Positions 1-11,302 of a stretch of 64,000 nucleotides of DNA are shown here, piece after piece (the first letter of the stretch is position 1; every line of letters starts with the position of its first letter). The notes beneath the pieces were generated by a model. It was not told the origin of the DNA. It ran no database searches and saw only the letters and a list, made by a program, of their open reading frames with translations. The DNA is from Cokeromyces recurvatus. Its lineage: Eukaryota > Mucoromycota > Mucoromycetes > Mucorales > Mucoraceae. The position numbers and the translations under genes are program-made. The DNA lies in contig NW_026251408.1 of the NCBI RefSeq assembly GCF_025118155.1, positions 124,001 through 188,000 on the forward strand, given 5' to 3'.

Positions 1-1472
1 ATTGCAAAAATGTCGCTAAATCAATACGTATCTTCGTTACACCCACTTCACAAGAACACATATTAACGATCGCAAAGTCACCAGACTCCATTCAAATCAC
101 GACACTTAAACTACTTGCAGCCTACTTGCAATGCCAACATTTACAGCAATTAGCGATTCACGTCAATACCTTTCAACAGTTTCTTGGTCGTCCTCAAGAA
201 TCATCCGCTGTCATGGCACTTTGTGCTGCTATCTGTACCATGAGATGTCAGCATATCAATGCCGTCTTATCCTCTGCTACACTTGTTGAATATGGACAAT
301 TTTATTTTGAAAGAGCTCGTCAGCTAGTCAGTGAAGAGTTTGATACATTCGATTTAGAGACATTAACAGCCTACACATTCATGACAGTCTATGCCCTGGC
401 TGTTTCACGACATCAAGAGGCTATACTTTACTCCGATTTAGCAGAACGTATCGCAATCGATTTACCTGACAGTAGTACACATGCTCGACGTTTACGAAAC
501 CATTTACATCGTGTCTTGACCTATGAACGCATCTCTCGACCCATGACTACAAACGATAGCGATTTACCTTATTGTACCTTGGTTCATTTAGATGAAGGTA
601 AATGGGAGACGGCACCTAATGATAGTCCACTGGAGAAACGATTTGCCATGATGCATAATTATATTTTAAAGTTACAGAGATCAGGACATGAGGCAAGTCG
701 GGCAGCACAATCATGTGATTTACAGCATCTAGTAGGGTTAATAGGACATCAAGTAGAGATGGCGATTCGGCATTGGTACCAGCAATTACCGCCCCACTTT
801 CGATTATCAATACCCCTCTTTGATGCGAACCTCCCTTGCAAATCATTCTTTGAGATAGTGCAAAGAGAATGTCAGGTAGATGCGATACCTGTATTGATGA
901 CACTAGCGCTCTATGAGGAATGGCTTGTGCTAGGTCAAAGCTATCTACCAAGAGATATACCAGAAGATAATGGCTGTACGCCCAGTCATTCTACTAAGAA
1001 AAGATGGGAGGTTCGTGCTGAAAGACTGATAGAACTTCGTAATCAAATTGATTTTGAAGGGTCTGATGAAGATTATTTAGTAGCTGTGAATCAACTCATG
1101 GCGCCCATTGAAACTCGAGTCAATACAGATATCGTTCTCAAGTCCTTACATGCTGCCTTTAACACGGTAAGACTCGTAAATTATCTAAGAGGTAGAAGAC
1201 AGGATTGTTATTTTGATATGAGAGTGTTGGTGAACGTATGGCAACTGTTGGTGAGGGTTTCAAGATTAGAGAGGGTACTACTAGATACAAAGATAACTGA
1301 GTTGATGCCTCGTATACGACGTACGATGGCTCAATGTATGCGTATCGCTCGAGAGGAATTAAAGATGCAACCATGTCAAGGAACAATAGGGAATTATGTA
1401 GCTGAGATGGAGAGAGAATTAGAAGAAGGTGTACAAGATGATTGCAATTGTGTTGCTTGTCCAAATGCTTAG
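1..1472 (+). CDS. Fungal-specific transcription factor, C-terminal part (5' truncated by window)
   Basis: The frame is open from base 3 to the TAG stop at 1470-1472 with no plausible start, so the gene begins left of the window; about 489 residues are present and no intron is visible. The residues resemble the fungal-specific transcription factor middle homology region (Fungal_trans type) that follows a Zn2Cys6 DNA-binding domain: a helical block with 'LLAAYLQCQHLQQLAIHV', then 'GRPQESSAVMALCAAICTMR', a 'YGQFYFERAR' helix and further amphipathic helices. The zinc cluster itself would lie upstream and is not seen. By family knowledge it would be a nuclear activator or repressor; its target is unknown. 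It is followed by an AT-rich 3' region with a 37-base T tract. Family call fairly sure, subfamily not. Confidence 0.72.
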   Translation, partial: CKNVAKSIRIFVTPTSQEHILTIAKSPDSIQITTLKLLAAYLQCQHLQQLAIHVNTFQQFLGRPQESSAVMALCAAICTMRCQHINAVLSSATLVEYGQFYFERARQLVSEEFDTFDLETLTAYTFMTVYALAVSRHQEAILYSDLAERIAIDLPDSSTHARRLRNHLHRVLTYERISRPMTTNDSDLPYCTLVHLDEGKWETAPNDSPLEKRFAMMHNYILKLQRSGHEASRAAQSCDLQHLVGLIGHQVEMAIRHWYQQLPPHFRLSIPLFDANLPCKSFFEIVQRECQVDAIPVLMTLALYEEWLVLGQSYLPRDIPEDNGCTPSHSTKKRWEVRAERLIELRNQIDFEGSDEDYLVAVNQLMAPIETRVNTDIVLKSLHAAFNTVRLVNYLRGRRQDCYFDMRVLVNVWQLLVRVSRLERVLLDTKITELMPRIRRTMAQCMRIAREELKMQPCQGTIGNYVAEMERELEEGVQDDCNCVACPNA

Positions 1473-1585
1473 ATACTATTTATTTTTTATTTTTTTTGTA
1501 TTATATAAATATGTGTATATTATTTAATAAAATTTCAATTGTTGTTGTTGTACAATTTAATTTATTTGCTTATAAATATGAATAA

Positions 1586-1588
<3 letters not shown>

Positions 1589-1625
<37 letters not shown>
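1589..1625. repeat. Poly(T) tract, 37 nt
   Basis: Uninterrupted run of T between the convergent transcription factor and RCH1-like genes. One of many long A/T tracts in the window. Confidence 0.9.
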
Positions 1626-1626
<1 letters not shown>

Positions 1627-1727
1627 TACAGTGTTAAATAGATAATAAATAATAATAAAAAAAAACGTGATATATAAATAAATAAATAAATAAATATATC
1701 AAAATAAATATAAGAGGGAATTCTAAG

Positions 1728-3510
1728 TTATTTCTCAAGATGGGACTGTGATAAAGGTGAAGGTGAAAAGGAACTTGAATGCATGTTTAATTGAGCACGT
1801 GTGACTTCACTGTCATTTATAATCACATTTTCTTCATCACTTGCGAGTCGCTCTTCTTCTTCTTCTTCTTTTTCTTGATCCTTTTGACCTGCCTTCACCC
1901 ATTTCTTTAATAGTTCCACTTCAATATTACCAAATATTAATTGTTCAACATGGTATAAAAGTAATGGTGTAGACAAGACACCTACAGTACCAGGATCACC
2001 ATTTTGATAAAGGACATTAATTAAAGGGACTCCCATAGCCACTGTTTTTGTAGCACCACAAAACTATTTGAGAGAAAGAAAGAATACATTTATTTATATA
2101 TTTATACATCTGTAAGTGACTCTTCTCTATTCTAACTTTTATTCTCTCTCTCTCTCTCTCTCTCCTCCCTTTCTTCTTCCTTTTCTCTACTCTATTATTT
2201 ATTTACCATGACAGCTACAGTATCTTCACGTGAATACCTCCACTTTTTCACAATCGTAGGTACCGAGAACCAAGCTGGTAAGGGTAATCGAGCCAAGAAT
2301 AAGGATAATAAAGAAAAAATGATATAAAGACCAGCATTGATGATGGCTACGGCAATAATATCTTTAGGCGTGACAGCAGAGAAGGAACCGGAATAGACTG
2401 CATCACTAAAGACAGACCAGACCATGGTTAATAACATCAAGCTACTCACGTCTGAGAGACGACATTTCACCTTGAATTTAGCGACTGCATCTGTCCAAAA
2501 CCATTGAATCATTTGCCCTACAATAAGTGGAGCAAGTACAGTTAAACCTAATTGTTTCAAGACTTGAACAAAATCAACCTGACCACCTACTTGTGCTGCA
2601 CTTTCATCTTCAGGTGTAGCTTGTAAGAGAGGGCCTTGAAAGACAGACACCAATGCAGGTGATACAAAAATACCAAGTACATTACCAAGAGCCGCATTCA
2701 TTAATGCTATAAAAAAAAAAGTAAATAAATAAATAAATATATGTGTATATGTATAATGAATATTATTTAACTTACCGGATGCTTCATTTCCACACGCATT
2801 TTTAGTCATGACAACATTGGACGAGACAGTTGTAGGTGTACTTGCTGCGATCACGATGCCTACAAGCAATAAAGAACTAATGTTCATATGTAATTTAAAG
2901 AAGAGTAAAACGAGGCCAAAGACAGTAAATGGAATGATAATTAAATTAATTATTTGAATCAATAAATGAAGTCGAATACGTAAAATTGTTTCTGCTAATA
3001 TTTTTGTACGTAATGATAAACCAGAGATTAAAAAGATAACGATAACAGCACCTATATATAAAATAGACATGGATATAAATATATTTATTTATAAATTTTT
3101 TACTTGTTTAATGACCAAAAAAAAAAAAAAAAAAAAGGCTCTATCCTTATTTTACCCCATTTGATTGTCCACTCTGCTCGAATATAGCCACCTTTTCTAG
3201 CAACATTTGGGAAAAAGACAGCTAATAGAATTGCAATCATTAGACCTAATAAAAACCAGTATTTGACAAATAAAGACCAAGCTGACATTTTAATTTTGAT
3301 GAGCCACTTTCGCTTAGGCCTCTCTGCAATAGTATCTGTATAAACTGAAGTTGAATCCTCTTTCCGTGTTGCATTGGGTACTGTATTCATGCTAGTAGAT
3401 GATGTATTTGTCTTTAGTCTGGATTCATTCATAACCAATTTAAATAATCCAAAAAAAAGTGAAAAAGAAGTAGAATGAAATTTTTTTGAAAACCAAGATT
3501 TTATAGTCAT
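1728..3510 (-). CDS. RCH1: Rch1-like SBF-family transporter (SLC10A7 type)
   Basis: Four exons on the minus strand, 3510-3156, 3051-2776, 2706-2207 and 2063-1728, join to 489 codons including stop. The protein has the SBF-like CPA fold of fungal Rch1/SLC10A7, about ten membrane segments. Recognisable stretches are 'FPNVARKGG' followed by 'EWTIKWGAV', 'IFLISGLSLRTK', 'ASTPTTVSSNVVMTKNACGN' and 'CGATKTVAMGVPLINVLY'. The exon 1/2 junction restores the conserved Gly-Ala. Rch1 proteins sit in the plasma membrane and restrain calcium entry in yeasts; that role is from the family, not the sequence. The cytosolic C-terminus is rich in Glu (poly-Glu, 'EKEEEEEERLASDEE'). It shares a 1 kb divergent intergenic region with COA6. 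Introns end in TAG and begin GTAAAA, GTAAGT and GTAAAT. Confidence 0.88.
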
Positions 3511-4504
3511 TGTTTTAAAGCAAAAAAAAAAAAAAAAAAAAAAAAGGATATAGTTCTGCTGTTGTTATTATTTTTAATAAGATGATGCACGCTATCTTAT
3601 TTCTTTTTGGGGGGAAAGAGGGGGAGGTAGTAGGGGAAAAAAAAAGTGTAAAGATAAAGGAAGGGAGAGAGAGAGAGTGAGAGAGAGTGAGTGAGAGAGA
3701 GTGAGAGAGTAAAAGAGATTTACAAAGAAAGTTTTAAGGGGAAGAAGAATAAAATAGAAAAAAAAAAGTTAAAGAAATTATTTATAAAGCTACAACAATA
3801 CAATATCTATTTTTATATGATAATGGAATCAACTATTTAATAAAATATAATTAAAGATGTCATTAATTTTACACTAAAGTTGTCTCAAGATAGTATCACA
3901 TTTAGCCACATGATTTATTGCAGAAAGTTTCAAATAAATTTTTCTTTCTTTCTTTCTTTTTCTCCTTTTCGAGCCCTTATTTAATGTAACTTCTTCCTTC
4001 GTTCCCCCCTTTCTTCGATTGATTCTATAAATTTGTAGATCATATCAATGCAGAATATGACAACGCAATGTTCTATCATCAGAGAATACATAATTATACT
4101 ACAGAAACAATAATAATGTCACATACAATAAGAAACAAGATGAAGTAAAAAAAAGAAAAAGCTGGAAAAAGGAGGCGATTATATTTACACCATATTTTCG
4201 AATAATATATAAATGAACAACAAAAAAAAAAGAAAAAAAAAAGAAAAGGAAACATAAAGCCTCTAGTAGAAAAGAGCTTCCTTTTTATACGTAAATACAA
4301 GTTCGTATATTATGAGGAGAAAATCATGCTAATCAAAGGAGAAGAAATCAATTATAAGGGGGAAGAGTGTTTGAAATTCTTAGTTTATATAACTGTTCTT
4401 CTCATTGGTCCCTTTTTTTTTCCTTCTCCACCCACGCTTAATAATAATAATAAAAAAGAGAAAGCCGAACTTTCAATGTTTATATTCTATTTTGTATTCA
4501 TATT
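3511..4504. other. Divergent intergenic region RCH1 / COA6
   Basis: About 1 kb between two divergently transcribed genes. It holds a poly(A) run near 3522-3545, a purine (GA)n-like stretch near 3664-3715, and poly(A)-rich low-complexity sequence. Short open frames here have no recognisable protein content. No clear regulatory motif was seen. Confidence 0.6.
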
Positions 4505-4841
4505 ATGACAGACCATAAGCCACCTACTCGTGCAGAAAGAAAACATTGTTGGTTTTTGCGTGACCAATACTTTAAATGTCTTGATCAACTGAACATTATG
4601 GATCCTAGTATAGTGGATAAAGAACCTTCAAAGGCAAGCTCGTGCCTAGAATTAAAAAAGAATTATGAAGAAGGTTGCATGGCAAGTTGGGTAAGTTAAC
4701 TAATTAAAAACTTTACTTGTATATACTCATTTTTACTGTATATATTTTTTGTAGGTCGAGTATTTTAATAAACGTCGTGTGCTGGATTTACGGCAGAAAC
4801 AGTATTTAGCCATGTCAGAACAACAATCTCCTCAAAAATAA
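4505..4841 (+). CDS. COA6: Cytochrome c oxidase assembly factor 6
   Basis: Two exons, 4505-4690 and 4755-4841, encode 90 residues. The twin cysteine CX9C-CX10C arrangement of Coa6 is visible: Cys-Trp-Phe-Leu-Arg-Asp-Gln-Tyr-Phe-Lys-Cys, then 'SSCLELKKNYEEGCMASW', followed across the intron by 'VEYFNKRRVLDLRQKQY'. Coa6 acts in the mitochondrial intermembrane space, in copper delivery to Cox2 and the CuA site. The length matches the family. The intron (4691-4754) has a GTAAGT donor and a TTTTGTAG acceptor, and splicing restores the conserved Trp-Val/Tyr-Phe block. The start is the first ATG in frame and gives the short polar N-terminus expected for this import class. Confidence 0.93.
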
Positions 4842-5438
4842 TTCTTATGTGTACAAGTAACATTGTGTTAACATTAGGTTCATTACTGTATTATTTTCGA
4901 ATAAATGAAACGTCTTTATTTTAATTACTATGATAACCATACAATATAACTTGAAAAACTACATGTCCACATAAATAAACTAAACTAAACTAAACCATAA
5001 AAAAAAATAACAATCGAGGACTAAAGAAAGATAAAGGATAGAGCATAATATACAAACTAGGTTGTGTAAAACTATAAACAGCCTATTTTCATACTAATAC
5101 ATGCTGACCTTATTTATTTATTTATTTTTTGTAAACCATACTACTCTTATTGTATTCATTAGCATCATCATCCAAGCTTAATAATCATAAATGAATTTAA
5201 GGCCAGTTTTAGTGGTCATAAAGAGAAGAAATCCTTCGAGGCTACTTATCCAAAACTCATAGTTGCTAATCCAACTTTTGATATGAATACCAGTTACATT
5301 ATCTGTGTTTTGCCTGACTACGATAGACCTATTATAACAAAAATAAATCTATCATTACTGCCAAGAAGTATGCTAACTATATCTACCACAGCTTTTTAAC
5401 TGGGGGAAAAGAAAAAAAAACCTTCCCGAGCAGATTAA

Positions 5439-5446
5439 GAACGTTC
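5439..5446. promoter_or_regulatory. GAACGTTC dyad, HSE-like
   Basis: The dyad GAACGTTC sits in the context AAGAACGTTCCTCTT. The inverted GAA/TTC pair matches a minimal heat-shock-factor half-site pair; only two 5-bp units are present. A second copy with the same CCTCT flank lies at 5628-5635. The functional call is inference. Confidence 0.3.
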
Positions 5447-5627
5447 CTCTTTTAGTCCCTTTACTTATTATTGAAACTGCTTACTTACAGGATTACACAA
5501 CTAAGCCAAATATATTCAAAGAAAAAAAAGGGATCTTATATTTATTTTCTTATTAAAAAATAGTTTATTCAAATTTACTGAGAAATTTAATTACCTCCGC
5601 TTCCGGTAGCAAAAAGTAGCTCAAGAA

Positions 5628-5635
5628 GAACGTTC
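5628..5635. promoter_or_regulatory. GAACGTTC dyad, second copy
   Basis: Same 13-base core (AGAACGTTCCTCT) as at 5439, 189 bases further and about 205 bases upstream of the OTUD6-like start. Possible heat-shock-type element; inference only. Confidence 0.3.
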
Positions 5636-5840
5636 CTCTCCCGTCTCAAAAAAAAAAAAAAAAAAAAAAACTCTTCTTGTTTATATTGTGACCGTTAGGC
5701 CATATTACATATTTTATAGGAAAATCAAAAATTGGGGGAGGGGGGGGAGGGAAGAGGAGAGAGCTGAGAGAAAGAGAAGGCGGACGTATATGTCTTTCTT
5801 TTTCTTTTCTTTTTCTTTTCTTTTTTTCTTATATTAAGCT

Positions 5841-7040
5841 ATGATAGAGAATACTCCCTCACAGGAAACTTTTGATGAATTACTTGAAAGACATCAACTT
5901 GAAAAAAGAAACTAACAGAAAAAATCATCGCGTTAAGAAAAAGTGTGCCCAAATCAGATAAACGAAAGAAGCGAGAAGTAGCTTCTCGTATTGCTGATCT
6001 AGAATATGAACTAAATAAAAAACATGAAGAAGAGGTGAAAGTGTTTAAAGCTAAGGAAGCTGGTCTAGATCCCACTGAAATACAACAATCAGATGAAGTA
6101 AGATAATAATATACAACATTGGAGATCAGAATATTAATGTGTGTGTTTTTTTTAATAGTTGGATGATGGGATTTCATTAGATCGACTTGATGAGTTATCA
6201 TTACAAGAAAAAAAGGAATCAATACCGGTAGTATCAGCGCAGCCAACCCAGAAGGTGAAAAAGGTGAATAAGGCTAGATTGAGAATTGAAAAGCGTAATG
6301 CAGAAATGGAACGTTTACGACTAGAGGCAGAGGCAGAAGCTATGAATCAAGTAGATATGGCTACTGTTGAAACAAAGGCTATTCAAGAACGTATTCTTCC
6401 TTTAAATTTATCTATAAAACCCATTTCTGCAGATGGTCATTGGTAACTAACTCGTTAAAAATTGAAGTTTTAAAGATATTTATATCATTATGCTTTAGTC
6501 TTTATAATGCTTTTGCAGATCAATTGAAAATGAGATATAATCAAAATGTAGATTATAAGGAACTAAGACGATCAGCAGCAGAATATATGCGACATCATCA
6601 AGATGATTTTGTACCCTTTTTATATCTTGAAGATGGAACAGATTTTAATAAATATTGTGATGATATTGAAAATACAGCTTGCTGGGGAGGTCAATTAGAG
6701 GTGATAAATACAACTTAAAGAAACTCTTTTTTCCTTCTCCCTTTTCCCCTTTCTTAATTAACATTGATTACATAGATTCTGGCATTAGCCAAATCAAAAT
6801 CGGTACCTGTTGATATTATACAATATGATGGACCTATTATTAAAATATGCGAAGATGAATACCCTGAGAAACCACCTATCAAATTAGCGTAAGTATTTAA
6901 TTTAAATTAAAAAAAATAAAATAAAATAAAAGTAAAATTCATTATCTTTTTTTTTTTTTAGTTATCATAAACACCTTTATTCATTGGGTGCACATTATAA
7001 TTCCCTTGCTGACAAATCAACAATAACTGCTCAAGATTAA
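5841..7040 (+). CDS. OTU-domain cysteine protease (OTUD6-like deubiquitinase), apparent 1-base deficit in exon 1
   Basis: Five exons: 5841-6097, 6159-6442, 6499-6700, 6776-6888, 6962-7040. They make about 311 residues if one base is restored near 5902-5907. As written, the ATG frame reaches TAA at 5913, while family-like residues ('IIALRKSVPKSDKRKKREVA') continue in the other frame directly after six A bases. OTUD6 proteins cleave ubiquitin chains and associate with ribosome and translation control. The N-terminal coiled coil is followed by the OTU domain. The catalytic triad is visible: Asp in 'ADGHCLYNAF', Cys in the same motif (codon split by intron 2, restored as TGC/TGT), and His in 'YHKHLYSLGAHYNSL'. 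'WGGQLEILALA' is also conserved. Most likely a functional gene with a sequence error; slippage on AAA is an alternative. Confidence 0.85.
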
Positions 7041-7210
7041 GATTATAAATAAATAATTTTAATCCAATGAATTTTGCGTAATTTATTAACCAGCAGCAAT
7101 CATGATGATCATATTCACCTTTTTTTTTTTTCCTTTTTAAAGAAGGCAATCTTCTTCTCCTTTACTACCTTTTTTTTTATTTTTCATTTTTTTTTTTTTC
7201 ATTAATAAAG

Positions 7211-7901
7211 ATGACAACAAAGACTGAAATTGCTACGTTTGCTGCAGGATGCTTTTGGGGAGTTGAACATATTTATAATGAACATTTTAAAGATATTATT
7301 ACGCGGGTAGGATATATGGGTGGAAATATTGAGAATCCTAGTTACAAACAAATCAAGACAGGTACGACCGACCATGCTGAAGTGTGCCAAATTAGCTTTG
7401 ATCCTAGCAAAGTTTCTTTTGAAACATTAACAGAATTCTTTTATAAAATGCATGGTAGAGTTAGTGTAGATCATATAACCTTCCCCCCTATAATAATAGA
7501 TTTTTTTTTAAATGTGTATATATAAAATAGATCCTACTACCATAAATGCACAAGGCCCTGATATGGGTACTCAATATCGTTCAGTTATCTTTTATCATTC
7601 ACCTGAACAAAAAGTAATTGCAGAAAAGGTAACAAAAGAAGTTCAAGAAAAGCATTATCCTGACGCCAAGATTGTAACTGAAATTGAGCCTGCTACTCGA
7701 TTTTACGATGCTGAAGAATATCATCAACTTTATTTGGAAAAGAATCCTGAAGGATATGCTGTAAGTATCATTCTTTAATTCCTTCCTCTTCCTCTTCCTT
7801 TTTTTTTTCCACTACTACTGCTATTATTACTTGGACTGTGACGATTAATTACAATCCTTTTTAAATAATAATAGTGTCCAACCCATTATCTTCGCTGGTA
7901 A
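7211..7901 (+). CDS. MXR1: Peptide methionine-S-sulfoxide reductase MsrA
   Basis: Three exons, 7211-7454, 7531-7760 and 7875-7901, encode 166 residues. MsrA reduces methionine-S-sulfoxide in proteins, using thioredoxin, as part of oxidative damage repair. The catalytic signature 'AAGCFWGVEH' puts the nucleophile at Cys14. 'VGYMGGN', 'TGTTDHAEVCQI', 'FYKMHDPTT' (completed across intron 1), 'GTQYRSVIFYHS' and 'EPATRFYDAEEYHQLY' are all typical. The tiny third exon supplies 'CPTHYLRW', including a late Cys that could act as resolving cysteine. Length is normal for a fungal MsrA. It lies 170 bases downstream of the OTUD6-like gene on the same strand and is convergent with the TFIIIC gene, only about 145 bases away. 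Confidence 0.95.
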
Positions 7902-8045
7902 AATTGAAAAAAAAAAGTATTTAATATTATTATTATTATTATAATAGACTCAGACAAGAATATATTATTCCGTCATTCTCCTAATTTTATCCTTGTATTC
8001 CTATATATTCTACGTCTACATGCAACATGTATAAAAATGTCTTTA

Positions 8046-11000
8046 TTACACAATCACAAAGGCACATCCACAATAAATACATTTATCACAACTTTTAAAA
8101 TCTTATTTGTTAGTGATTTAGTCTTTGTAGGCTCTAAACTTCTTGAACCACATGATATACATTTACGTGCTTTACGTGTATAGAGAACTCTTTTTGTAAT
8201 TGCACAAAGTTCTAGAATGAATAGAAAATTAACATATATACTATCTTGTTTATCTATGTAAATCCCATCAACTTACGCCAAAAATGACCTGCATGACACA
8301 ATCCCATTAAGCTGTCATTCATCACTTGAATATATTCATCACATACTGGACACATCTCTCGTTTTTGTTTCTTGATGACTTCAATATCATCTTCTTCTGA
8401 ATAATGACTTGCAAAATCGATAATCTCTTGTAATCTCAAATCAGGGAAATTGGCTTGTAATCTTTGATAGGTGTTTAAACTTTGTTGCACAAGTCCCATT
8501 TTGTTCTTTATTGTAAATGAAGAATCTGATAAGATTAATAATACTGTAATATCTTGTTCTATAATAACACACAAATTAAAGTTATAGTATTACATGTGTG
8601 ACGTTTTTTTTCGTACCTGTAAATTGACTGAATTCTTCATCAGAAAGTTGTAAAACATAGTTCAAAATATTTGCGATAAAAGTGGCTTGAACTAAATTCT
8701 TTGATTCTTCAACAAGTGGACTTAGGGTTGACTTGAAATTTTGAGGAATAAAATTCTAAAAGAAAGAAAGGAAAAAAAAATAATCGTAAATACAGCTTAT
8801 AGTAAAAGTATGTATGTATGTATGTATAAACCTTTAATTCTAATTCTGTAGTAATTAGCATTCTAGCAGCTATGTTACTAGGTTCACTATATATAGCTCT
8901 TGGAATACAGGTAGAGCTTTTTATATATAGATATATGAATACATATATACAAGCAAATATATATATATATGTATTTGTATATCACTTACTCTAATTTGGG
9001 CTGAATGTTCAAATAGGTTGCTAAATGATGAATCCAAGTAATCAAGTTATCAATATTATCGTCATCGATCAAGTATTCTAGTGTCTCTCTTATAATTCCT
9101 CTAGCAGATCTTACAAAGACTTTCAAATATAGTGTTAATAATAATAATAATAATAAAAAGAGTCTAATATATATATATATTCATATATACTTTAAAATGT
9201 CCTTACAAAAGCTAGGATCATTTACATAACGATCAAGTTCTTGTAAATAAAAGTCCATATTCTCGCCTCTTTTTTTTTGTACTATAATTGATAAATTACA
9301 TTCTTCTGATGATTCAGGTCTATAATGAATATCTACTGTAGGCCTCATACTAATATATAAAACGAATGAGTTTTTCTTTTTGCTCCTTAAATACACTTTT
9401 CTTTCTTACGCAAAATAAAATGCAGTCCAAACATGATTAAGACCATCAGCAGCACCAAAGACATAAGGAATTGCATCAGAGGAAGCAATCAGATTATCGT
9501 CTTCAGCATCCATCTGTTCATCCATCCATTGCTGTCCATACATAGTTTCTAATAAATCATTTATAACATTACTCTCATCTTCATCATACTTGATCTCTCC
9601 TTCTTCATCCAACTCGATTTGAAGACCTTCGCCCTCAGTTGTATAACATCGAAAGACATGATCATTTAGCCAATCTCCTCCTGTTAAACCTAATGCAGAA
9701 TTTTCCATTTGATAGGATGTCCAGTCATGTTTAACCGACAATGTACCATCTCTGCAAGTCAGCCAAAGAAACTTGATAGAGATACCTTTAGAGACGGCTA
9801 TCTTAATATCAGATCCTCCTGCTTCCAAATTATCATGAATCTTGAGTAAAGTAGTAACAGATGTTGTATCTTCAAACCAGACAATCTCAGTATTCACTTT
9901 GATATCATCTGATAAAATCGTTTCTCGACTCTCTTGATCTACAGTAGCTTGCACGCAAACAGACGAAAGAGCAATTGTGCCGTCTGTACAAGCTGAAATA
10001 ATATAGGATGTATCTATACAAACAAACAAACAATCAGTTAAATAGATAATTATATGGAGTATACTATTACATATTTCATAGTCATTATCTGTCATATCAT
10101 CATTCCTTATCTTTGTCCATCCTGTCCAAGATAATAAATTAACAAATGATGTGTGAGGTGTGATTGTTGTAACATATTTGAGTTGTTTAGTATAGGACCA
10201 GATAAGTAGATCACCTGCTTTATTAGATAAAGCTAAAAAGACAGGTTTTGTAACAATAGGATCAGTTATTAATCGTGTAGACCAATTTGCATCTAAATAA
10301 ATAAACAAATAAATAAGGAATGATAGTATAGTAGGCAATAGATTGTAATATTTACATATTGTGTGGTAAGGTTCTTTACGAGTAGGATGATCATGATGAA
10401 TAGAAAGCTTCTTGACACTCTCTGTCAAATCCATATACTATGTAATAATAATAAGCATGCAATATTTTATTTTATTTTATGAGTGTATGTTTGTGTACAT
10501 ACCAATTCCCAATTTCCTGTTGAAGGATTTTCTTTCGAGTTTTGATAGATTAATACTCTATGTTTTGTCGTTACTACAACTAAGAAGCAACTACCACACA
10601 CACACACAAACAAACAAACAAAAAAAAGGTGTTATTTGTAAATCATCCCAAAGTATATATGCATTCTTGTTACCTTTGAGATTCTGATATACCAATAGGT
10701 GACCAATTAGCACAACGAAAGCCTTCAGCACTTAAATATGAAGTTTGAAGATCATTAACATCCACTGTGAAGAAATAAAAAAAAAAAAAAAAGTTAAGTC
10801 TGTATAATATATGTTGAATGTGTTATAATTCATACTTCGATTAAATACCTATAAGGTCAAAGCATGTTTCTTTCTCTAGTGGAGTTAATTTAAAACCTGT
10901 ATGAAGGTAATGTTCTTTTGTTGCAAACATGCCAGTTATTAAAGGAGTCTAAATCAATAATGATTAGAGATCTTGTAGAATTTTACTCGTTAGATTGATC

Positions 11001-11120
11001 AATTACAATAATATGAACTTGATTCTCTAAACAAATAACCATTTGTCCTTCTTCGTTCCATTGAACACAATTAGTAAAATAAGGTCGATATTTTAATTTG
11101 ATACTTGGTTGATACTCCAT
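8046..11120 (-). CDS. TFIIIC 90 kDa-type subunit (GTF3C4/Sfc9-like), apparent 1-base deficit in last exon
   Basis: Thirteen exons: 11120-11007, 10948-10849, 10764-10674, 10590-10503, 10437-10356, 10292-10071, 10013-9410, 9349-9207, 9119-8990, 8916-8832, 8755-8617, 8558-8277, 8211-8046; about 748 residues. The N-terminal part matches the TFIIIC delta N-terminal beta-propeller ('NCVQWNEEGQMVICLENQVH', 'SAEGFRCANWSPIG'). The C-terminus carries the TFIIIC zinc finger: 'CPVCDEY', 'GLCHAGHFW', 'CISCGSRSLE', then CDKCIYCGC. TFIIIC binds the A and B boxes of tRNA genes and recruits TFIIIB for RNA polymerase III. The last Cys block is one base out of frame: the literal frame ends at TGA 8054-8056, while the zinc residues continue from a 4-A run (plus-strand TTTT 8093-8096) to TAA at 8046. 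Intron 8 keeps the donor GTAAGG (9206) rather than a nearer GTATAT. Confidence 0.83.
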
Positions 11121-11159
11121 TTTAATAAGGATATGTCTTGATAATAATAATAAAGAGAA

Positions 11160-11161
<2 letters not shown>

Positions 11162-11202
<41 letters not shown>
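11162..11202. repeat. Poly(T) tract, 41 nt
   Basis: Uninterrupted T run starting about 40 bases upstream of the TFIIIC subunit start codon. Confidence 0.9.
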
Positions 11203-11261
11203 CTAAATCAATTAATTTTATTTATTTACGCGACGTTCACTGTTTTAAAATAAGTTTATAT

Positions 11262-11263
<2 letters not shown>

Positions 11264-11300
<37 letters not shown>
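11264..11300. repeat. Poly(A) tract, 37 nt
   Basis: Uninterrupted A run facing the T41 tract, 61 bases away. Confidence 0.9.

Positions 11301-11302
<2 letters not shown>

Larger units (their letters stand above)
4842..5840. other. Intergenic region upstream of OTUD6-like gene
   Basis: About 1 kb, AT-rich, with poly(A) (5647-5670 area), a G-rich run near 5735-5750 and TTTTC repeats just before the next start. It carries two copies of the dyad GAACGTTC (listed separately). No gene seen. Confidence 0.55.

Noticed and set aside
9141..9190. Using GTATAT (9190) as the exon 8 donor in the TFIIIC gene
   Set aside because: It leaves no acceptor in phase except a 27-base intron; the GTAAGG donor at 9206 with the GAAAG acceptor keeps frame and conserved residues.
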